In this document: positions 1 to 8,684 of the stretch, piece after piece
Layout: every line of letters begins with the position of its first letter
Position numbering within the stretch: the stretch's first letter is position 1
NCBI GenBank assembly: GCA_002279765.1
Contig: NCCR01000052.1
Span: forward strand, 3,896-24,581
Direction: 5' to 3'
Length of the DNA: 20,686 nt
Origin: Verrucomicrobia bacterium 12-59-8
Lineage (GTDB): Bacteria; Verrucomicrobiota; Verrucomicrobiae; Verrucomicrobiales; Verrucomicrobiaceae
Notes under the pieces: model-generated
The model's database searches: none
What the model saw: only the letters and a program-made list of their open reading frames with translations
What the model was told of the DNA's origin: nothing
Translations under genes and position numbers: made by a program

Positions 1-2
1 GC

Positions 3-1697
3 AAGGCCAACGGACTGGCGATTATCCCCGATAATGGCATTTGGTATATCCGTCCTGCGGATGATCGTGAACTCATTGGCAAATCCTATGAGATCAAGAA
101 CAACGCGGTCGAATTGGTTGAGCGTGTGAGTACAAGCTCCACTAGCAACAAATCCGGCAGTGGTGGTATTAGCAGCGCTGCCACGGGCATGGATCTACAG
201 GGCAGCAGCCAGACCTTTGAAGTGAAACGCAGTGAAATAATCAATGACATCCGCACCCTGCTTGGACTGCCACCGGAGGAATCGGATGGCGGAGGTGGTC
301 AGGATGCTGGCGGTCTTCCTGGTCTCGGAGCTGGAGGCACGGATGAAAATGCCGCACGTGCCATGAATTCAAACGAATTGAGCTCCGTGCGCAAACCCAA
401 GGTGATCTGGAAGTCTGATTCCAACACGCTCTACATCGTCGCCACCCGGCTGCAGCACATGTGGGTGGAAGGCTACATCGACGCTGCTGACAAACCGCAG
501 ACCCTGATCGCCATTGAGGTGAAATTCATTGAAACCTCACGTGACCCTTCGCGCGAGTTTGGCATCGATTGGAGTTCAACTCTGGGCAGCGGGGGAACTT
601 TCCGGCAGATCACTGACTCCTCAACCACCGTAGATCCCACCACCGGCCTGGCGAGCACCACAGCCAAATACTCCAATGTGCCGACGTCCGGTGGCTATGC
701 CACCTCCGTGCAGGCTTTGCTCAGCACGTTTGACGTCAACCGCATGCGCAACAACTTGTTTCCTGCCACGAGTATTCTCAGCGCCCAGGATGTGAACGTC
801 AAACTGCGGGCGCTGATGCAGGACCAGGAAACAAACACCACCTCCTATCCACGAATGGTCACTCTCAGCAACCGCGAAGTGGCCATCCGTGCGGTGGTCA
901 ACCAGCCGGTGCTGGATGCGAGTTCCACTGCTAGTTCTGGTGGTTCTGGTGCCACCACCACCACCAAAGTTGCTTATCTGCCGATCGGTACCGTGCTAAA
1001 CATCCTGCCCAAGCGCATGCATGCGGACAAGGTGCTGCTCAACATGGCGGTCACCGTATCCAGCATCATTGGCAGCCAGGTCATCTCCGGCAATCCGTAT
1101 CCGATTGCATCCTCGCGTGTTTACAGCGCGCCGGTGGAGATTGAGTCGGGCTATACCGTCGCCGTGGGCGGGCTAGATGAAGCCACAGAAAAAGAAGCCC
1201 AGACTGGTGTGCCTTTTCTGAGCAAGATCCCGGGGCTTAAATGGCTTTTTGATTATAAAAGCCGGAGCAAGAACCACAAGAGTCTCATGCTCTTCATCAC
1301 TCCGACCATCATTGATGCACGTCTGGGCGGTCTGCCGCCGGAGCCGCAGTCGGTGGTGCCGCAGAAGCCCAACCTTCCTGGCAAACCCAGGGTCGATACC
1401 TACAGTGGTGCGCTGGTCGGCGGCAGCGCCGCGCTGCCGAAGACGGTGGAATACCTCTCACGTGAAGCTGAAGTCCTCGGCAACACCGTCAAGGAGAGTC
1501 GGATCACCCCAGAACTCAGTCAGAAGCTGAAGGAACTCAAGATTGCCGTCGAGCGTGTCAATGCACAGTGTGACAACATGAAACTCTCTGAGCCAGCGCA
1601 ATTCACCATGATTGACCAGCATCAGCAGATGCTGAAAACCATCCTTGAGCGGCTCGCGTCCTTCCAGCGTACCTTGTTCACGAAGAAATATCTCTGA
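3..1697 (+). CDS. Secretin (GspD/PilQ-type outer-membrane channel), 5' end outside the window
   Basis: The frame is open from base 3 and has no start in the window, so this is the last 564 residues of a longer gene; the TTG at 114 is internal. Secretins form the ring-shaped outer-membrane pore of type II secretion or type IV pilus machines. The sequence shows a glycine/serine-rich loop (about 120-360), the end of an N-domain with IAIEVKFIETS (about 508-540), and the secretin core ending in the family motif VPFLSKIPGLKWLF at 1209-1250, followed by the LMLFITPTIID strand. About 100 residues follow the core, with a predicted-helical, charged character that could be a pilotin-binding or cap region. 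The stop abuts the stop of the opposite-strand gene. Which machine it serves (pilus or type II secretion) cannot be told without the upstream genes. Confidence 0.9.
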   Translation, partial: KANGLAIIPDNGIWYIRPADDRELIGKSYEIKNNAVELVERVSTSSTSNKSGSGGISSAATGMDLQGSSQTFEVKRSEIINDIRTLLGLPPEESDGGGGQDAGGLPGLGAGGTDENAARAMNSNELSSVRKPKVIWKSDSNTLYIVATRLQHMWVEGYIDAADKPQTLIAIEVKFIETSRDPSREFGIDWSSTLGSGGTFRQITDSSTTVDPTTGLASTTAKYSNVPTSGGYATSVQALLSTFDVNRMRNNLFPATSILSAQDVNVKLRALMQDQETNTTSYPRMVTLSNREVAIRAVVNQPVLDASSTASSGGSGATTTTKVAYLPIGTVLNILPKRMHADKVLLNMAVTVSSIIGSQVISGNPYPIASSRVYSAPVEIESGYTVAVGGLDEATEKEAQTGVPFLSKIPGLKWLFDYKSRSKNHKSLMLFITPTIIDARLGGLPPEPQSVVPQKPNLPGKPRVDTYSGALVGGSAALPKTVEYLSREAEVLGNTVKESRITPELSQKLKELKIAVERVNAQCDNMKLSEPAQFTMIDQHQQMLKTILERLASFQRTLFTKKYL

Positions 1698-2699
1698 TCA
1701 ACGTACTGCCACGCGCTGGAAAACGCGTGGTATTTCGCTGCTGGCACTCTTGGGCCTAGGCGCTGGTTTCGGGTCCAGGTTTTGCGCAAGTTCATCGGGG
1801 GTCACTCTGGATGCCACGCCATTTTCAGGCACCTCTACTTTCGTGACCCACAGCAGTGCGTTGAGCACTGCTTTTCGTACATTGTCATTGCCCCAGTTGG
1901 CGTGGAAATGTCCGCCGGTGAAGCCAAAGCCGCGTCCGCCGTCGGCACGTTCGACAGTCCACATGGTCGTTTCAGGGCTGCCTCTTTCCGCCTGGATGTG
2001 AGGGTAGGGGCCTTTCGGTGCCACGTAGGGACCGTTGCGCGTCGCTTCGCTCGGAACCGCCACCAGGATGGGCGCAAACTTCACCCCACCTTCAGCCACT
2101 GGCGCCACGCCATGACCGAAGGCAGGGCGGAAGCGCATGTGAATGTACCATTCGTCTTTGGTGGCAAAGGGCAGGACTCCATTGGTGATCGGGTGTTTGG
2201 GCAGCAGCGTGTAGTCTGCGTCCCAGATCGGATTGCAGGAATACGCATTCTCATAATAGCCGCCGAGCCACTCCTGAAACTCCTTGCCCGCCTGGCCTGC
2301 AGAGACTTCCACACCGTAGTGCATGCAGCCAAAGCCAACACCTTTCGCCATCAGTTTGCGCAGCGTTTCGAGGTGCCCGTCCACCACGGCAGGATGCTTG
2401 CCGCCACCGTCGGAGTAAATGACCACTGCATCCGCGTCTTCGAAGGTCTTTTCATCGCTCACCCAGCCCATTTCGTGGCGGTCCACGACGAGATTAGGCA
2501 CACTCTTGAGGCATTGCTCCAGCAGCATCGTGCCCGCACGGAATTCATGCATGCCCGGTGGGTGAGAGGGCTTGCCGGCGATGAAAACGAGCTTCTGCTT
2601 TCCATCAGGCGTGACGGCCTGGAGTGAAACAGCGGTGGCGAAGAGGATGGTGAGCAGTTGGATCGGTTTCATGGAGGTTGGCGTGGTGGTTCGCATCAT
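1698..2699 (-). CDS. Secreted ThuA-like domain protein
   Basis: This 333-residue protein belongs to the ThuA-like family, which has a class I glutamine-amidotransferase-like fold. Visible family marks are the first strand KLVFIAGKPSHPPGMHEF, the GFGCMHYGVEV segment, the HPITNGV motif, DEWY, and the closing GGHFHANWGND then LNALLWV helix. An N-terminal hydrophobic stretch (KPIQLLTILFATAVSLQA) looks like a signal peptide, so it is probably periplasmic or outer-surface. I chose the ATG at 2699 because a GGAGG lies six bases before it; the next candidate Met, at 2672, has none. The gene follows the broken cytochrome gene by 53 bases on the same strand and is likely co-transcribed. ThuA proteins are tied to sugar use in other bacteria, but the substrate here is unknown. 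Confidence 0.87.
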   Translation of the reverse strand: MMRTTTPTSMKPIQLLTILFATAVSLQAVTPDGKQKLVFIAGKPSHPPGMHEFRAGTMLLEQCLKSVPNLVVDRHEMGWVSDEKTFEDADAVVIYSDGGGKHPAVVDGHLETLRKLMAKGVGFGCMHYGVEVSAGQAGKEFQEWLGGYYENAYSCNPIWDADYTLLPKHPITNGVLPFATKDEWYIHMRFRPAFGHGVAPVAEGGVKFAPILVAVPSEATRNGPYVAPKGPYPHIQAERGSPETTMWTVERADGGRGFGFTGGHFHANWGNDNVRKAVLNALLWVTKVEVPENGVASRVTPDELAQNLDPKPAPRPKSASSEIPRVFQRVAVR

Positions 2700-2705
2700 T
2701 CCCGG

Positions 2706-2710
2706 CCTCC
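2706..2710 (-). promoter_or_regulatory. Shine-Dalgarno site GGAGG for the ThuA-like gene
   Basis: The minus strand reads GGAGG, then CCGGGA, then ATGATG. The six-base spacing decides the start at 2699. It is the only convincing Shine-Dalgarno site I found in the window. Confidence 0.7.
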
Positions 2711-2752
2711 GATTCAAATCAAGAGCTGAAGCCGTGGATCATGGACCGCCTA

Positions 2753-5136
2753 CTACCGCACTACCTGAAATTCGGGCAGCATGCAAACGGCCCACAGTAG
2801 GTCCTCCAGCGACTGTTGAGTAGGCTTTGCGCCGAGCAGACTTTGCGCCGTGGCGAGTTCACTGGCCGAAGGCTCCCGACAGAGAGCTTGGTGATACAGG
2901 CCCGTGATCAAAGTGGCAGGAGAAGGGTGTTTCGTCGTCAGTAAGCGTTGCGCCCCTTTGGCGATGGCGTCAGACAGGATGCTGCCGTTTGCGAGGTCGA
3001 TGGCCTCCAGCGTGGTGAGGTCGTTGGGGCGGGCGGTGACGATCTGGTCCCGGTTGGGGCGGCCCAGGGTGCGCATCAGAAAGTTGGATTTCATCAGTGA
3101 GGCGCGAATCATGTGATTGGATCCGGCGGCTCCTTGCGCGAGTAATGCAGGAGCCTGCGCGTCGATGGTCTTCTGCCAAACCGGCAACGCTTTGACCAGA
3201 CTCACGGGTTGCCATGCCGAGTTTGGCATGATCCCGATGCGACCTTCCTTGAGCGTCTGCGGAGTCGTCGTGAACTCCCAGGAGTCATCGCTGCTGATCG
3301 CGAACTCCTTACCTTCCGCATCACGCACGCGGGCATCGAAGAAGAATCCGGCGGGGTTCGGGCCGTTGCCAGCGTTCTTGGCGATGGCGAAGATCGAGTT
3401 CGCGCCTTTCTTGAGCACGGTTTGCAGAGGCACGGCGGCGAGTTTCGTCCAGTCGTCACCCTCGCTGATCTTACGGTTGTTCACGAACAGCGTGTATCCA
3501 TTGTCACAGGTCACTACCGCGCTGGCGCTGGCGGGCTCGGTGTCGAGCTTGATCGTTTTGCGCAGCGTGATCGTTTCGCCGGAGGGCGGTGTGCTGCCGG
3601 GCTTGGCGCTGTGGCCCCAGATCCACTGGCCCCGGATCTTGATCTGCTTCGCGAGTTCTGGATCGACTTTACCGCGCAGCACGCCTGCATCCATCTTCGT
3701 CGGTGCTGCACCGGTAATCTGCCAGATGGCATCGACAAACTGCTCCGCAGTGAGTCGTTTCGCACGGGGGCCGGCGAACACATAGCCGTGATCGTCGATG
3801 CCTTTGGTCACGACCTGAGAGTGAGATTGATAGGCCTGTGAGGTGGCGATGAGGGCGAGGGTTTGTTTCAAATCGTACTCATGCTCCGCGAGATGTGCGG
3901 CCAGATAGTCGAGAAGGTCCGAACTCCACGGCTCCGTCTGCATGGCATCCACCGGTTGACGATGGTGCGGGTGGTGCGGCCGTTTTGCGGATGGGTCATC
4001 AAGGCGGCGAGTTGCTTGAGGCGCTCGGGTTGCGGAGCCTTCGCATCGACCTGGCCGATTTCTGGAAACAACCACGATGCCACGGCTTGCTGGCCGATGG
4101 GTTTGTCGCAGCGGTTGATCTCCAGCGGGCGGCTGGAATAGATGGCGGCGAGTCCATAGGCTTCGCTGAGTTTCCAGCGATCAATGAAGCTGTCGTGGCA
4201 TGAGGCGCACTTCATGTTGATGCCGAGGAAGCTCTGCGAGACGCTCTGGGCGAACTGAATTTCCACCGTCTGCCCGGCGCTGACATCGCCGCGCCATTTG
4301 ATGCCGTCGATGAAGCCACGGCTCTCGTCATTCGGCGGCGCGATGAGTTCACGCACAAACTGGTCGAAGGGCATGTTGGTGATCAGCGCGTGATAGAGCC
4401 AGTTGCTGATCTGTTTGCGGCCGCCGGTGATGAAGCCGGTGCCGCCGTAATCATTGCGCAGCAGGTCGTTCCAAAACGTGAGCCAGTGCTCGGTGTAGTC
4501 CATGTCGCGTTTGAGCAAGGACTCGATGAGGCGGGTGCGTTTGTCGGAGGAGGTGTCTTTGGCAAAGGTCTCCAGGTCCTTGGGGGAAGGCAGCAGGCCG
4601 ATGAGATCCAGGTAAGCACGGCGGACAAAAGTGGCATCGTCGATGGCCGCGGGGCGGGGGAGATTTTTTTGCGCTAAGTATGGGTCAAGGATGCGGTCTA
4701 TGGGATTGCTGCGTCCATCCAACGCGGCGGGCAGCACGGGCATGCGGGGTTTGAGCGGCGGCTCATACGCAGGTTTTTTGAAGGCGAAACCTTCCTCCCA
4801 TGCGAGACCTTCATTGATCCACTGCTTCAGCAGCGCGATCTGCACCGCAGGCACCCGTTTGCCCTTCGGCGGCATCTGGTCATCGGGATCGGCGGAGAGG
4901 ATGGCTTTGATCATCGCACTCTCCGCACTTTTGCCGCTCACCACCACCGCGCCATCTTCACCGCCGTCCATCAAGGACTCACGATCATTAAAGGAGAAGC
5001 CGCCCTTCTTCTTGTCACCCGCATGACACTCCGCGCAGTGCTCCCGCAGGATCGGGACGATCTGGTGGGAGAAATCGACGGCGGCGGTCGCCACAGTGGC
5101 AGCAAACAGGCTGGGTAGGAGTAAACGAAAAATCAT
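2753..5136 (-). pseudogene. Broken PSCyt1-DUF1549-DUF1553 secreted cytochrome-like protein (frameshift at about 3955)
   Basis: Two overlapping minus frames make up one gene. The first (from ATG 5136) has a signal peptide (MIFRLLLPSLFAATVATAA), a c-type haem motif CAECH at residues 34-38 with a later MPPKG, a DUF1549 domain (about 145-335) and the second motif CASCH at 310-314. It stays in family register up to Asn394 (3955-3957), then runs 28 nonsense residues to a stop at 3868. The other frame resumes the DUF1553 sequence at PVDAMQTEPW (3955 downward) and continues 400 residues to a stop at 2753. Aligned to the intact paralogue at 16261-19146, exactly 13 residues between Asn and Pro are missing. 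That implies a 40-base loss. The DUF1553 part holds an inserted beta-rich, galactose-binding-like domain (about 3270-3640). If real, the break probably abolishes function; no other stop interrupts either half, so it is recent or an assembly error. Confidence 0.85.
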
Positions 5137-5220
5137 GAAGGAGCACTTTCAAACGACAGAACGCAGCCCGTCCTCTCATGCGTGTAAGATGTGCTGCTGT
5201 TCTCCCGTTCGGATTCGTCC

Positions 5221-6096
5221 ATGAAGTTTCTTCCTCTTGCCGTTGCCTCATTGCTCTTCGCCACACTCGCCCATTCTGCCCCGCAGGATGACCAGTACAC
5301 CCTTGGACCCGATTCGCAGGTCAAGGAAGGCGTGCCGCAGGGCAAGGTGTCGCAGATGCCGGCGTGGGCGAACTCCAAGATCTATCCGGGCACGACGCGC
5401 GACTGGTGGGTATATGTCCCAGCGCAATACAAAGCAGAGACACCTGCGAATGTGATGGTGTTCTGTGATGGCGGCGGCTTTGTGAAGACCGACGGCCAGT
5501 TCCGCGTGCCGGTGGTGTTCGACAATCTCATCGCGAAAGGCGAGATGCCGGTAACGATTGCCATCTTCATCAATCCGGGTGTGTTTCCCACGACCAACCC
5601 GAAGGAGAAGCCGCGCAGCAACCGCAGCTTTGAGTATGATTCCCTTGGCGATCTGCACGCGCGCTTCCTGATCGAAGAAATCCTGCCGGAAGTGTCCAAG
5701 ACCTACAAGCTGACCGAGGACCCGGAAGGCCGTGGCATCTGCGGCAACAGCAGCGGCGGCATCTGTGCCTTCACCGTGGCCTGGGAGCGTCCTGACGCCT
5801 TCCGCAAGGTGATCAGCCACATCGGTTCTTTTACGAACATCCGTGGCGGTTACGCCTATCCGGCGCTGATCCGCAAGTCGGAGAAGAAGCCGCTCAAGGT
5901 CTTCCTGCAAGACGGCAGCAATGATCTCGACAATCAGTTTGGCAACTGGCCGCTGGCGAATCAGGACATGGCGGCATCGCTGAAGTTTGCGGGGTATGAT
6001 TTCAAGTTCGTCCTCGGTGAAGGCACGCACAACGGCAAGCACGGCGCCTCCATGCTGCCAGACACGCTGCGCTGGCTCTGGAAGAAGGGAGAGTGA
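5221..6096 (+). CDS. Secreted alpha/beta-hydrolase esterase (enterochelin-esterase/CE1-like)
   Basis: The start at ATG 5221 gives a clean signal peptide (MKFLPLAVASLLFATLAHSA) and 291 residues; the upstream ten in-frame codons add nothing recognisable. The fold is that of the putative esterase family related to Fes and feruloyl esterases. The nucleophile motif is GNSSG at residues 175-179 with Ser177. Asp231 or Asp235 (in LQDGSNDLD) and His270 or His274 (in GEGTHNGKH) are candidates for the rest of the triad. An oxyanion-hole-like segment, VMVFCDGGGF, lies at 78-87. It probably acts on an ester-linked carbohydrate or siderophore outside the cytoplasm. The SMP-30 gene follows 47 bases later. 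The gene starts divergently from the broken cytochrome gene, 84 bases away. No Shine-Dalgarno is visible. Confidence 0.85.
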   Translation: MKFLPLAVASLLFATLAHSAPQDDQYTLGPDSQVKEGVPQGKVSQMPAWANSKIYPGTTRDWWVYVPAQYKAETPANVMVFCDGGGFVKTDGQFRVPVVFDNLIAKGEMPVTIAIFINPGVFPTTNPKEKPRSNRSFEYDSLGDLHARFLIEEILPEVSKTYKLTEDPEGRGICGNSSGGICAFTVAWERPDAFRKVISHIGSFTNIRGGYAYPALIRKSEKKPLKVFLQDGSNDLDNQFGNWPLANQDMAASLKFAGYDFKFVLGEGTHNGKHGASMLPDTLRWLWKKGE

Positions 6097-6131
6097 ACTT
6101 TGAACTTTGAACACTCAACATCGAACATTGA
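6097..6131 (+). repeat. Seven-base tandem repeat, five copies (ACTTTGA family)
   Basis: The copies read ACTTTGA, ACTTTGA, ACACTCA, ACATCGA and ACATTGA in perfect seven-base register. The array begins right at the esterase stop codon (6094-6096). Its first 19 bases, counted from 6095 (GAACTTTGAACTTTGAACA), recur on the other strand at 11739-11757, so this is an interspersed family rather than chance. Confidence 0.75.
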
Positions 6132-6143
6132 ATTCAGAGCATC

Positions 6144-7022
6144 ATGAAGCACGCGCTCCTTTCCTTTTGTCTCCTTTCCACCTCGCTGTTCTCACAGGAC
6201 ACCTCGCTGCATGACTACCTCATTGAGGGGGAGCCGTGGCGGGAAGTGGCGGGTGGTTATGTCTTTACCGACGGCCTGTGCTGTGATGCGGCGGGCAATC
6301 TGTTTTTCACCGATGTGAAGGGCGGGAAGGGGATCTACAAGCTGGATGCCGCCACGGGGAAGGTGGATTTGTTTTTGGACAATCTGCCGGGCATCAGCGG
6401 TTTGCAGATCGGGCCGGATGGGCGCTTCTATGCATGTCATAACAAGGAAGGCCGCATCATCGCCATCACGATGAAGGGGGATGTGGAGGTGCTGCTTACT
6501 GGCGTGAAGTGCAACGACCTCGTTGTTAGCAAAACTGGGAACCTGTATTTCACGGAGACGCCTACGCAGCGCATTCATCTGATCACCCAGGACAAGAAGC
6601 ACGTCGTTGCGGATGAGGGGCATGTGGTGAAGCCCAATGGCATCACCATTTCCACGGATGAGCGCACGCTGATTGTGTCCGAATACGGTGGCAAGCATGT
6701 CTGGTCCTGGAGCATCAAAGACGATGGCAGCCTGACCGGTGGCGCGCCCTACATGACCATGTGGCTGCCTGTTGGCAAAGAATCGGCTGCGGGCGATGGC
6801 TCGACGACGGAGGAAAAGGGTCGCACTTTTGTCACGACTGAACTCGGCGTGCAGATTTTCGACACGGCGGGGCGTCTTTCTGGGATTATTGCGAAACCGG
6901 ATCCGCTGGGCAAGGTGGTCAGCGTTGAGTTTGCTGGCAAGGACCATGACATTCTCTACGTGGCCGGTGGTGAGAAGATTTATGGCCGCAAGGTCAAGGT
7001 GAAGGGGTATTTCGGGAAGTAG
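6144..7022 (+). CDS. Secreted SMP-30/gluconolactonase/LRE-family beta-propeller protein
   Basis: This 292-residue protein has a signal peptide ([17 protein letters not shown]) and repeated propeller blades such as [45 protein letters not shown] and [21 protein letters not shown]. These match the SMP-30 family, whose members hydrolyse lactones such as gluconolactone using a divalent metal. The usual first ligand glutamate (in EGP) appears as Asp in FTDGL, while the Asn sites (CND and PNG) and a later Asp (GDGS) are present. Catalysis is therefore plausible but the substrate is unknown. It lies 47 bases after the esterase and probably shares its transcript. In planctomycetes and verrucomicrobia I recall such esterase and SMP-30 modules being paired or fused, which suggests joint work on one substrate. 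Confidence 0.88.
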   Translation: MKHALLSFCLLSTSLFSQDTSLHDYLIEGEPWREVAGGYVFTDGLCCDAAGNLFFTDVKGGKGIYKLDAATGKVDLFLDNLPGISGLQIGPDGRFYACHNKEGRIIAITMKGDVEVLLTGVKCNDLVVSKTGNLYFTETPTQRIHLITQDKKHVVADEGHVVKPNGITISTDERTLIVSEYGGKHVWSWSIKDDGSLTGGAPYMTMWLPVGKESAAGDGSTTEEKGRTFVTTELGVQIFDTAGRLSGIIAKPDPLGKVVSVEFAGKDHDILYVAGGEKIYGRKVKVKGYFGK

Positions 7023-7046
7023 GGGCTGGGCATGGCCCGCGAAGAC

Positions 7047-7074
7047 AGGTCCGATAGGTCTCATAGGACCTATC
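7047..7074. repeat. Nine-base tandem/palindromic repeat (AGGTCCGAT family)
   Basis: Three nine-base units lie in register: AGGTCCGAT, AGGTCTCAT and AGGACCTAT (7047-7073). The array can fold into an 8-bp perfect stem, GATAGGTC (7053-7060) with GACCTATC (7067-7074), around a six-base loop. It sits in the 112-base gap between the SMP-30 gene and asnS. There is no T-run, so it is unlikely to be a strong intrinsic terminator; it looks like a short interspersed repeat. Confidence 0.6.
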
Positions 7075-7134
7075 TGCCACTGGCTGCTTGCTCTCGGCTT
7101 GCCCGATGGCGCGAGTGCGCTAGCTTTCAGGCCC

Positions 7135-8499
7135 ATGTCTCTCGACACCATCAATTCCCTCATTCATTCAGAAACGGCCCGGCCAGGTATCATCGCACGG
7201 GGCTGGGTGCGCACGAAGCGCGATTCGAAAGCCTGCTCCTTTTTGGAAATTTCCGACGGCTCCTGCTTCAAGGGATTGCAGGTCGTGGTGGATGCCACGC
7301 TGGCTTCCGCTGACCTCCTGCCGCGCATTTTGACGGGTGCCTCTGTCGAGGTGACGGGTGACCTCATCGCTTCGCCCGCCGCTGGGCAGAAGTGGGAGAT
7401 GCAGGCCAAAGAATTGCGGCTGCTGGGAGAGGCGGATGCGACGTATCCGCTGCAGAAGAAGGGGCATACGCCGGAGTTCCTGCGCACCATCGCGCATCTG
7501 CGGCCGCGCACGAATCTGTTTGGCAGCGTGTTTCGCGTGCGCAGCAAGATGGCCTATGCGGTGCATCGCTTTTTCCAGGAGCGTGGGTTCTTCTACGTGC
7601 ATACACCCATCATCACCAGCAGTGACTGTGAAGGGGCGGGGGAGATGTTTCAGGTCACGACGCTGAAACCGAACACGCCGACGAAGCCTGAGCAGGATTT
7701 CTTTGGCCGTCCCACTTACCTCACCGTGAGCGGACAGCTTCAGGGCGAGGCTTTTGCCTGCGCGCTCGGCAACATCTACACCTTCGGTCCCACGTTCCGC
7801 GCGGAGAACAGCAACACCACGCGGCATGCCGCCGAGTTCTGGATGATCGAGCCCGAGATGGCCTTCTATGATCTCGCCGCCGACATGACGCTGGCGGAGG
7901 AGCAGGTGCGCTACCTCGTGCAGGCCATGTTTGATGAGTGCCCGGACGAACTGGAGTTCTTCAACAAGTTCATCGACAAAGGCCTCATCGAACGCCTCAA
8001 TCAGACCCTGGCCAAACCCTTCGAGCGCATCAGCTACACGGATGCCGTGGAGATCCTGCTCAAGAGCGGGCGCAGCTTTGAAAATCCGGTGGTCTGGGGA
8101 GAAGGGCTGCAGACGGAGCACGAGCGCTACCTTGCTGAAGAGCACGTCAAAGGGCCGGTCACCATTTTCAATTACCCGAAGGAGATCAAACCTTTCTACA
8201 TGCGCCAGAACGACGATGGCAAAACGGCGGCCGCCATGGACCTGCTCGTGCCCGGCATCGGCGAGATCGTCGGCGGCAGCCAGCGCGAGGAGAGGCTGGA
8301 GGTGCTGGAAGCGCTGATGGCCAAGCAGGGGCTGGAGCCTGAGAACTACTCTTGGTATGCCGACCTGCGTCGCTACGGCACGGTACCGCATGCCGGTTAC
8401 GGCCTCGGCTTTGAGCGCCTGCTCATGTTTGTCACAGGAGTTCCCAACATCCGGGATGTGATTCCTTTTGCTCGGACGCCGGGGCATGCTGCTTATTGA
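7135..8499 (+). CDS. asnS: Asparaginyl-tRNA synthetase
   Basis: This cytoplasmic class IIb synthetase charges tRNA-Asn with asparagine using ATP. The N-terminal OB-fold begins [26 protein letters not shown]. The catalytic domain has motif 2 ([21 protein letters not shown]) and motif 3 ([15 protein letters not shown], then [17 protein letters not shown] at the C-terminus). These Asn-type motifs separate it from aspartyl- and lysyl-tRNA synthetases. The ATG at 7135 (MSLDTINSL) gives 454 residues, close to the 466 of the E. coli enzyme; the longer TTG frame at 7099 adds only twelve unlikely residues. No Shine-Dalgarno is visible. The gene is 112 bases after the SMP-30 gene and 85 before the DsbD-like gene, so it probably has its own promoter. 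Confidence 0.97.
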   Translation: MSLDTINSLIHSETARPGIIARGWVRTKRDSKACSFLEISDGSCFKGLQVVVDATLASADLLPRILTGASVEVTGDLIASPAAGQKWEMQAKELRLLGEADATYPLQKKGHTPEFLRTIAHLRPRTNLFGSVFRVRSKMAYAVHRFFQERGFFYVHTPIITSSDCEGAGEMFQVTTLKPNTPTKPEQDFFGRPTYLTVSGQLQGEAFACALGNIYTFGPTFRAENSNTTRHAAEFWMIEPEMAFYDLAADMTLAEEQVRYLVQAMFDECPDELEFFNKFIDKGLIERLNQTLAKPFERISYTDAVEILLKSGRSFENPVVWGEGLQTEHERYLAEEHVKGPVTIFNYPKEIKPFYMRQNDDGKTAAAMDLLVPGIGEIVGGSQREERLEVLEALMAKQGLEPENYSWYADLRRYGTVPHAGYGLGFERLLMFVTGVPNIRDVIPFARTPGHAAY

Positions 8500-8584
8500 G
8501 GGGCGCGGACATCCGATACTGTGCTGGCTTCGTAGCCTAAGAGGGCAGCGCTTTGCCAATAACTCAATCCCCGCCTTGCTCCCC

Positions 8585-8684
8585 ATGATGAATGCCCAAT
8601 GCCGAATGACGAATGGTCCGAGCCGCCGCTTTGTGCTGCTGCTCACCCTCCTGCTTTCGTCATTCGTCCTTCAGTATTCATCCT
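8585..8684. repeat. Inverted pair of seven-base tandem arrays (ATGACGA family)
   Basis: The left array reads ATGATGA, ATGCCCA, ATGCCGA, ATGACGA, ATGG (8585-8616). The right array reads TCGTCAT, TCGTCCT, TCAGTAT, TCATCCT (8657-8684), the same unit inverted. An 11-base perfect inverted repeat, CGAATGACGAA (8603-8613) and TTCGTCATTCG (8656-8666), links them. The left array codes for MMNAQCRMTN and the right one for SSFVLQYSS of the DsbD-like protein's leader. Confidence 0.7.

Noticed and set aside
1709..1730. Hairpin CCACGCG/CGCGTGG as a terminator for the secretin gene
   Set aside because: The stem is perfect but has an eight-base loop, no T-run on either strand, and lies inside the coding end of the ThuA-like gene; kept only as a weak possibility.
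3868..4075. Programmed frameshifting or two separate genes at the cytochrome break
   Set aside because: There is no slippery site, conserved residues are actually missing at the join, and the second frame has no credible start or signal peptide of its own.
7168..8646. A 492-codon open frame antisense to asnS, longer than asnS itself
   Set aside because: It mirrors the codon structure of a certain synthetase gene in high-GC DNA, is rich in His, Arg and Leu without domain marks, and its first residues are the reverse reading of the heptamer repeat.
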